Assembly (NCBI RefSeq): GCF_000444875.1
Contig: NC_021985.1
Span: 620,001-684,000 of the forward strand
Origin: Streptomyces collinus Tu 365
Lineage (GTDB): Bacteria > Actinomycetota > Actinomycetes > Streptomycetales > Streptomycetaceae
Length of the DNA: 64,000 bases
Direction of reading: 5' to 3'
Part shown: in pieces, positions 60,529 to 64,000 of the stretch
How the letters are laid out: every line of letters begins with the position of its first letter
How positions within the stretch are numbered: the first letter of the stretch is position 1
Position numbers and translations under genes: made by a program
Notes under the pieces: model-generated
What the model saw: the letters and a program-made list of their open reading frames with translations, nothing else
What the model was told of the DNA's origin: nothing
The model's database searches: none

Positions 60529-62214
60529 ATGACGGGCTCGAACGATGCAGGGGAAGCACTCGCCAGAGTCATCGGCGCCCTCGGCGCCGGTGCGCTCCTG
60601 GCGGATGAGCGGGGTCTCATCGTCGCCGTCAACGCGCAGGGCGAGCGGCTCGTGGGCCGCCCCGCGTCGGACCTGGTCGGCCGGGACGCCCACGACCTGC
60701 TGCACCGCACCAGTGGCGGTCAGGCCGTGCCGAGGGACCAGTGCCGGATGCGGCGGAGCGTCCTCGGCGGGCGCACGGAGCAGGGCACGGAGGAGTGGCT
60801 GCGGCGCGCCGACGGCACGCTGCTGCCGGTGGCGTGGCTCGCCACCCCCTACGATCCGGGGGTCAGCGCACCGGCCACGCTCGTCCTCTTCCACCCCACG
60901 ACCGGGCGGCCCGGCGAGCAGCGGCAGGGCGGCGGACGGCTCACGGAGCTGGAACGGCTCGCCCTGCTCGCCCAGACGACCACCCTGCTCACCTCCACCC
61001 TCGACATCGACGAGGCGCTGCGCCGGCTGATCACCCTCGTCGTGCCCCGCATCGCCGACTGGGCCGTCATCGACCTGCTCAGCGAACGGGACGAGGTGTC
61101 GCGCTTCGCCGTCGCTCATGCCGAAGGGGGCTCCGTGGCGTTCCGGGAGGATCTCCAGGGGCCCATGCCGCCCGTGCCGCAGGCGTCACCGATGCCCCTG
61201 TCCCGTGCGCTGCGCGGGGTCGCGTCCTCGCTCGCGGGCCCGGAGACCTATCAGGGCGCGCCGGACTCCGGCATCGCGGTGGAACAGCGGCGCCTGTTCG
61301 AGGCGACCGGCATGCACGCCGCCGTCGTGGTCCCCCTCCGCAGCCTGCACGACGTGCTGGGTGCCCTCACCCTCGGCCGTGCCGACCAGCCCGAGCGGTT
61401 CACCGCGGCCGACATCGCCCTGCTGGAGGACATCGCCCGACGGGCGAGCCTGGCGCTGGAGAACGCCCGCCTCTACCAGCGCCAGCGCAAGGTCGCCGAG
61501 ACCATGCAGCGCCATCTGCTGCCGAAGCTCCCGCGCACCCCGGGCCGCAGCATGACCGCCCGGTACCTGCCGGCGCCGGACGCGTCGGAGGTCGGGGGCG
61601 ACTGGTACGACGCGTTCACCCTGCTGGACGGCGCCACCGCGCTGGCCATCGGTGACGTCGTCGGCCATGACCTGGACGCGGCGGCCGGGATGGCCCAGCT
61701 GCGCAACATGCTGCGGGCGTACGCGCTGTCCCAGCAGAGACCGCCGAGCAAGATCGTGGAGTGGCTCGACCATGCGACGCTGGACGTCGCGGAGGTCTCC
61801 ATGGCCACGCTGGTCTTCGCGCGCATGAGCGAGGACGGCGCCGGGCGGTGCGAGCTGTCCTGGACCAACGCGGGCCATCCCCCGCCGCTGCTGGTCACCA
61901 AGGACGGTGCGGCCCGCTATCTGACCGACGGGCACGGGATCCTGCTGGGTGTCACACCCGAGCAGGTCCGTCCCGACGCGACGGCGGAACTGCCGCCGGG
62001 GGCGACCCTGCTCCTCTACACCGACGGCCTGATCGAGTCCCCGGGCCGCGTCCTGGACGAGGGCCTGGAGCGGCTGCGACGTCATGCCGCGTCCCTGGCC
62101 CATCGCCCGCTGGAGTCCTTCACGGACGAGCTGCTGGCGCGGGCGCGGCCGCGGGACAACGACGACGACGTGGCGCTGCTGGCGGTCCGGTACGAGCCCG
62201 ACGCCTTCGTCTGA
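60529..62214 (+). CDS. PAS-GAF-PP2C phosphatase, paralogue B
   Basis: A 561-residue sensor phosphatase closely similar to the one at 20279-21928. PAS about 1-115 (AVNAQGERLVGRPASDLVGR), GAF about 155-320 (LAGPETYQGAPDSGIAVEQR), PP2C about 345-555 with GGDWYDAFTL, IGDVVGHDLDAA, LLYTDGLIES and DDDVALLAVRY. ATG 60529 is preferred over 60511 because GGGAG sits seven bases before it and the paralogue starts at the same MTG. It acts on an unknown anti-anti-sigma protein. It is convergent with the phosphoesterase gene. Confidence 0.9.
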   Translation: MTGSNDAGEALARVIGALGAGALLADERGLIVAVNAQGERLVGRPASDLVGRDAHDLLHRTSGGQAVPRDQCRMRRSVLGGRTEQGTEEWLRRADGTLLPVAWLATPYDPGVSAPATLVLFHPTTGRPGEQRQGGGRLTELERLALLAQTTTLLTSTLDIDEALRRLITLVVPRIADWAVIDLLSERDEVSRFAVAHAEGGSVAFREDLQGPMPPVPQASPMPLSRALRGVASSLAGPETYQGAPDSGIAVEQRRLFEATGMHAAVVVPLRSLHDVLGALTLGRADQPERFTAADIALLEDIARRASLALENARLYQRQRKVAETMQRHLLPKLPRTPGRSMTARYLPAPDASEVGGDWYDAFTLLDGATALAIGDVVGHDLDAAAGMAQLRNMLRAYALSQQRPPSKIVEWLDHATLDVAEVSMATLVFARMSEDGAGRCELSWTNAGHPPPLLVTKDGAARYLTDGHGILLGVTPEQVRPDATAELPPGATLLLYTDGLIESPGRVLDEGLERLRRHAASLAHRPLESFTDELLARARPRDNDDDVALLAVRYEPDAFV

Positions 62215-62259
62215 TGCACGGGCGGGCACCGCGCCCCGCGGCGGAATCCGCACGGAGGC

Positions 62260-62289
62260 CCCCTGGCCGGCGGTGCGGCCGGCCAGGGG
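62260..62289. terminator. Bidirectional terminator
   Basis: Perfect 12-bp stem CCCCTGGCCGGC (62260-62271) and its complement (62278-62289), loop 6 bases, between two convergent genes. Confidence 0.75.
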
Positions 62290-62326
62290 ACGTCGAGACC
62301 ATCAGGCGCTCAAGCGGTCGGATGCG

Positions 62327-64000
62327 TCAGCCGTCGGACTCCGACGACGGGATGTAGGCGCCGGGCACGTCGTTCGGCGCGTAGATCCTGCTCTCGCCGG
62401 GGTACGGCTTGGCCCAGTTGTGCGTCTGGTACCACGTGAGGTGGTTCAGCTGCGCGGGGTTGGCGTAGTCGGGTACGGCATGCGGTCCGGTGAGCCGCTG
62501 CTTGGACTTCCAGGTGTCCCACGTCGCGGCGAGCCGCCGCTTGTCCGCGGGGACCTTGGACGACGGGACGGGCGCCGCCTTGGGGTCCTGCGCGGCGGGG
62601 GTGTCCACGCCGCAGGCGGGCGGGGTCTTCAGGCCGTCGGTCAGCGAGGTGCGGTTGGACAGCGCCGTGAACGGCGTGAGGTCGGGCTTGCGGGTGAAGG
62701 CGCCGGCCATCGGGCTGGCCGCGCTGTCCTTCTGGTTCATCGGGTGGATCCCGAGGATCTGCTCGATGGTGCGGATCACCGTGATCTGCGAGTAGTAGTG
62801 GCTGTCGACGGTGCCGTGCTGGGCCCAGGGGCTGATGATCTGGATCGGCGCGCGGTGGCCGTCGACGTGGTCGAGGCCGGCCTGGGAGTCGTCCTCGACG
62901 ACGAAGATCGCCGAGTCCTTCCAGTACGTGCTGTGCGAGATCTCGTCGACCATCCGGCCGACCGCGAGGTCGTTGTCCGCCACCTGGGCCGCCGGGCTCG
63001 CCGGACCACCGGTGTGGTCGTTGGAGAGCCAGAACATGTTCAGGTTCGCCGGGCCGTTCTTCTCGAAGTCCTGCTTCCAGATCTCGTACTTGTAGACGTC
63101 CGGGACGCTCGTGTCGAACATCGGGAAGCCGGGCACGGACACGTCGTTGAGCGACGGGATCGCCGATCCCGTCTTGATCGGGTAGGCGGTGCTCTGCCCG
63201 GTGGCGGCCATGTTCCTGGCATCGCAGTACAGGTTCTGCCAGGACGCGTCGGCCGGCTTGCTCTCGATCGACTGGAACTCGCCGAAGTCCCGGACCGTCT
63301 TGTCCGCGGCCTGCGCGCCGGTCCACAGGAAGCCGGACCTCTGGTGGCCGAGCGCGTCGTCCTCGGTGTCGTAGCTGCGGGCGTACTCACCGGCCGAGGA
63401 CTCGGTGTACTCCGGGTCGTCGGCCTGCATCAGCCAGTTGTGGCCCTCGGCCGAGTTCGTGCCGATGTCGTAGGTGTTGTCGTACAGCCCGAACTGCTCG
63501 GCCAGGGCGTGCTGGTTCGGCGTCACGTTCTCGCCGAACTGGGTCACCGAGGGGTCGCCGTTGCCCTTCGGGATGTCACCGAAGACCTGGTCGTAGGTGC
63601 GGTTCTCCTTGACGATCAGGAAGACGTGCTTGATCGTCGAGGGATCGCCGAGCCGCTGCGGGACGGGGACGGGCCTGGCATGGCCCTTGCCTTTGGCGGC
63701 CTTGACCGAGCCGGGGGCCCAGCCGTTCTGCCTGAAGACCTTGGCCGTCCGGGACCTGATGACGCTGTCGTCCGGCAGCGTGAAGCGCTGGAGGCTCGAC
63801 GTGGTGTCGTGGGTGCCGTGTCCGGCACTGGTGGTGGGGCGGCGGGCGTCGATGCCGCGGGTGTTGGAGACCAGCACCTGGTCGCCGACGGTGGTGATCT
63901 CGGCGGGGAAGTAGTCCGTCGGAAGCAGTCCGACGTAACTGACCGGCTCCTGGGGGCCCTTGTAGCGGTAGACGGCGACGGCGTCGGCCCGGCCGAGCGT
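62327..64000 (-). CDS. Secreted YncE-like/phosphoesterase bifunctional protein, 5' end outside window
   Basis: About 558 residues are visible; the N-terminus lies beyond the right edge. The part nearest the edge (TLGRADAVAVYRYKGPQEPV, GLLPTDYFPAEITTVGDQVL) is beta-propeller-like (YncE type). The main domain is an alkaline-phosphatase-fold phosphoesterase: HVFLIVKENRTYDQVFGDIP, NQHALAEQFGLYDNTYDIGT, NSAEGHNWLMQAD, IFVVEDDSQAGLDHVDGHRA and IQIISPW. Metal ligands Glu, Asn, Asp and His are visible. Such proteins are secreted and cleave phosphoesters. The C-terminus ends YIPSSESDG. Confidence 0.88.
   Translation of the reverse strand, partial: TLGRADAVAVYRYKGPQEPVSYVGLLPTDYFPAEITTVGDQVLVSNTRGIDARRPTTSAGHGTHDTTSSLQRFTLPDDSVIRSRTAKVFRQNGWAPGSVKAAKGKGHARPVPVPQRLGDPSTIKHVFLIVKENRTYDQVFGDIPKGNGDPSVTQFGENVTPNQHALAEQFGLYDNTYDIGTNSAEGHNWLMQADDPEYTESSAGEYARSYDTEDDALGHQRSGFLWTGAQAADKTVRDFGEFQSIESKPADASWQNLYCDARNMAATGQSTAYPIKTGSAIPSLNDVSVPGFPMFDTSVPDVYKYEIWKQDFEKNGPANLNMFWLSNDHTGGPASPAAQVADNDLAVGRMVDEISHSTYWKDSAIFVVEDDSQAGLDHVDGHRAPIQIISPWAQHGTVDSHYYSQITVIRTIEQILGIHPMNQKDSAASPMAGAFTRKPDLTPFTALSNRTSLTDGLKTPPACGVDTPAAQDPKAAPVPSSKVPADKRRLAATWDTWKSKQRLTGPHAVPDYANPAQLNHLTWYQTHNWAKPYPGESRIYAPNDVPGAYIPSSESDG

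Noticed and set aside
1..64000. CRISPR arrays, tRNA or rRNA genes, and a secondary-metabolite core cluster
   Set aside because: No regularly spaced repeats with unique spacers, no cloverleaf or rRNA sequence and no PKS, NRPS, terpene or lanthipeptide gene was recognised. The only tandem repeats are protein-coding (22983-23229) or short CGGTC runs (35393-35465).

Overview
The window is high-GC actinobacterial chromosome, almost certainly Streptomyces. Evidence: very strong GC bias at third codon positions, many GTG starts, several PAS/GAF/PP2C (RsbU/SpoIIE-type) phosphatases, an orphan gas-vesicle GvpA, an ANTAR-GAF and a STAS protein, a Zur-type island of zinc-free ribosomal protein paralogues, and many small divergent regulator/target pairs. 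No rRNA, tRNA or CRISPR array was recognised, and there is no polyketide or peptide synthetase. The mixture of single-gene accessory functions and decayed genes suggests a chromosome-arm or accessory region.

Layout. 0-6.2 kb: a partial Ala-rich protein, a PP2C phosphatase, an RheA-like heat-shock regulator preceded by two RheA-type operators, htpG, and DoxX. 6.2-9.5 kb: cupin and LysR divergent over a perfect palindrome, a hydrolase tail, a Fic/Doc-like toxin-antitoxin pair under a perfect 26-bp palindrome, and a TPR protein. 9.7-16.3 kb: a lone ctaD with a small coupled partner, a RibD-C reductase, a DUF6207-like small protein, a Cys-loop-type pentameric ion channel homologue, an Orn/Lys/Arg decarboxylase and a cold-shock protein. 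16.5-23.5 kb: two secreted NTQGG-repeat proteins flanking GNAT, rhomboid, bile-acid symporter-like, PP2C and DeoR genes. 23.6-36.2 kb: a TrxR-like flavoprotein divergent from an XRE-cupin regulator, a methyltransferase, a 1010-residue PAS/GAF/PP2C/HATPase protein, gvpA, a cysteine hydrolase, DUF899, a WYL regulator, two glyoxalase-fold proteins and a SigJ-type ECF sigma factor.

35.4-38.05 kb is a decay zone containing an SGNH hydrolase pseudogene, an IS5-like fragment and gene-free DNA. 38.05-42.8 kb is the zinc-starvation island: rpmB-rpsN diverge from rpmG-rpmE2-COG0523-rpsR across a Zur-box-like site, followed by an infA tail and a permease/TIGR03943 pair. 43.5-57.5 kb is a run of divergent regulator/target modules: TetR with an alpha/beta hydrolase, ROK with DUF1479, an MmyB-like XRE with MFS-CMD-cupin, ANTAR-GAF facing STAS, and HxlR with crotonase-acyl-CoA dehydrogenase-SDR. 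It ends at a Tn3-family transposase tail. 58-64 kb: a small membrane protein, a CGNR zinc-finger protein, a muconolactone-isomerase-like protein, a close PP2C paralogue and a secreted YncE/phosphoesterase running off the right edge.

Common threads are stress and sensory signalling (four PP2C phosphatases, STAS, ANTAR, ECF sigma), metal and redox homeostasis, and single-target repressors sitting on clear palindromic operators. Many intergenic spaces hold fragments of once-intact genes, often with internal deletions.
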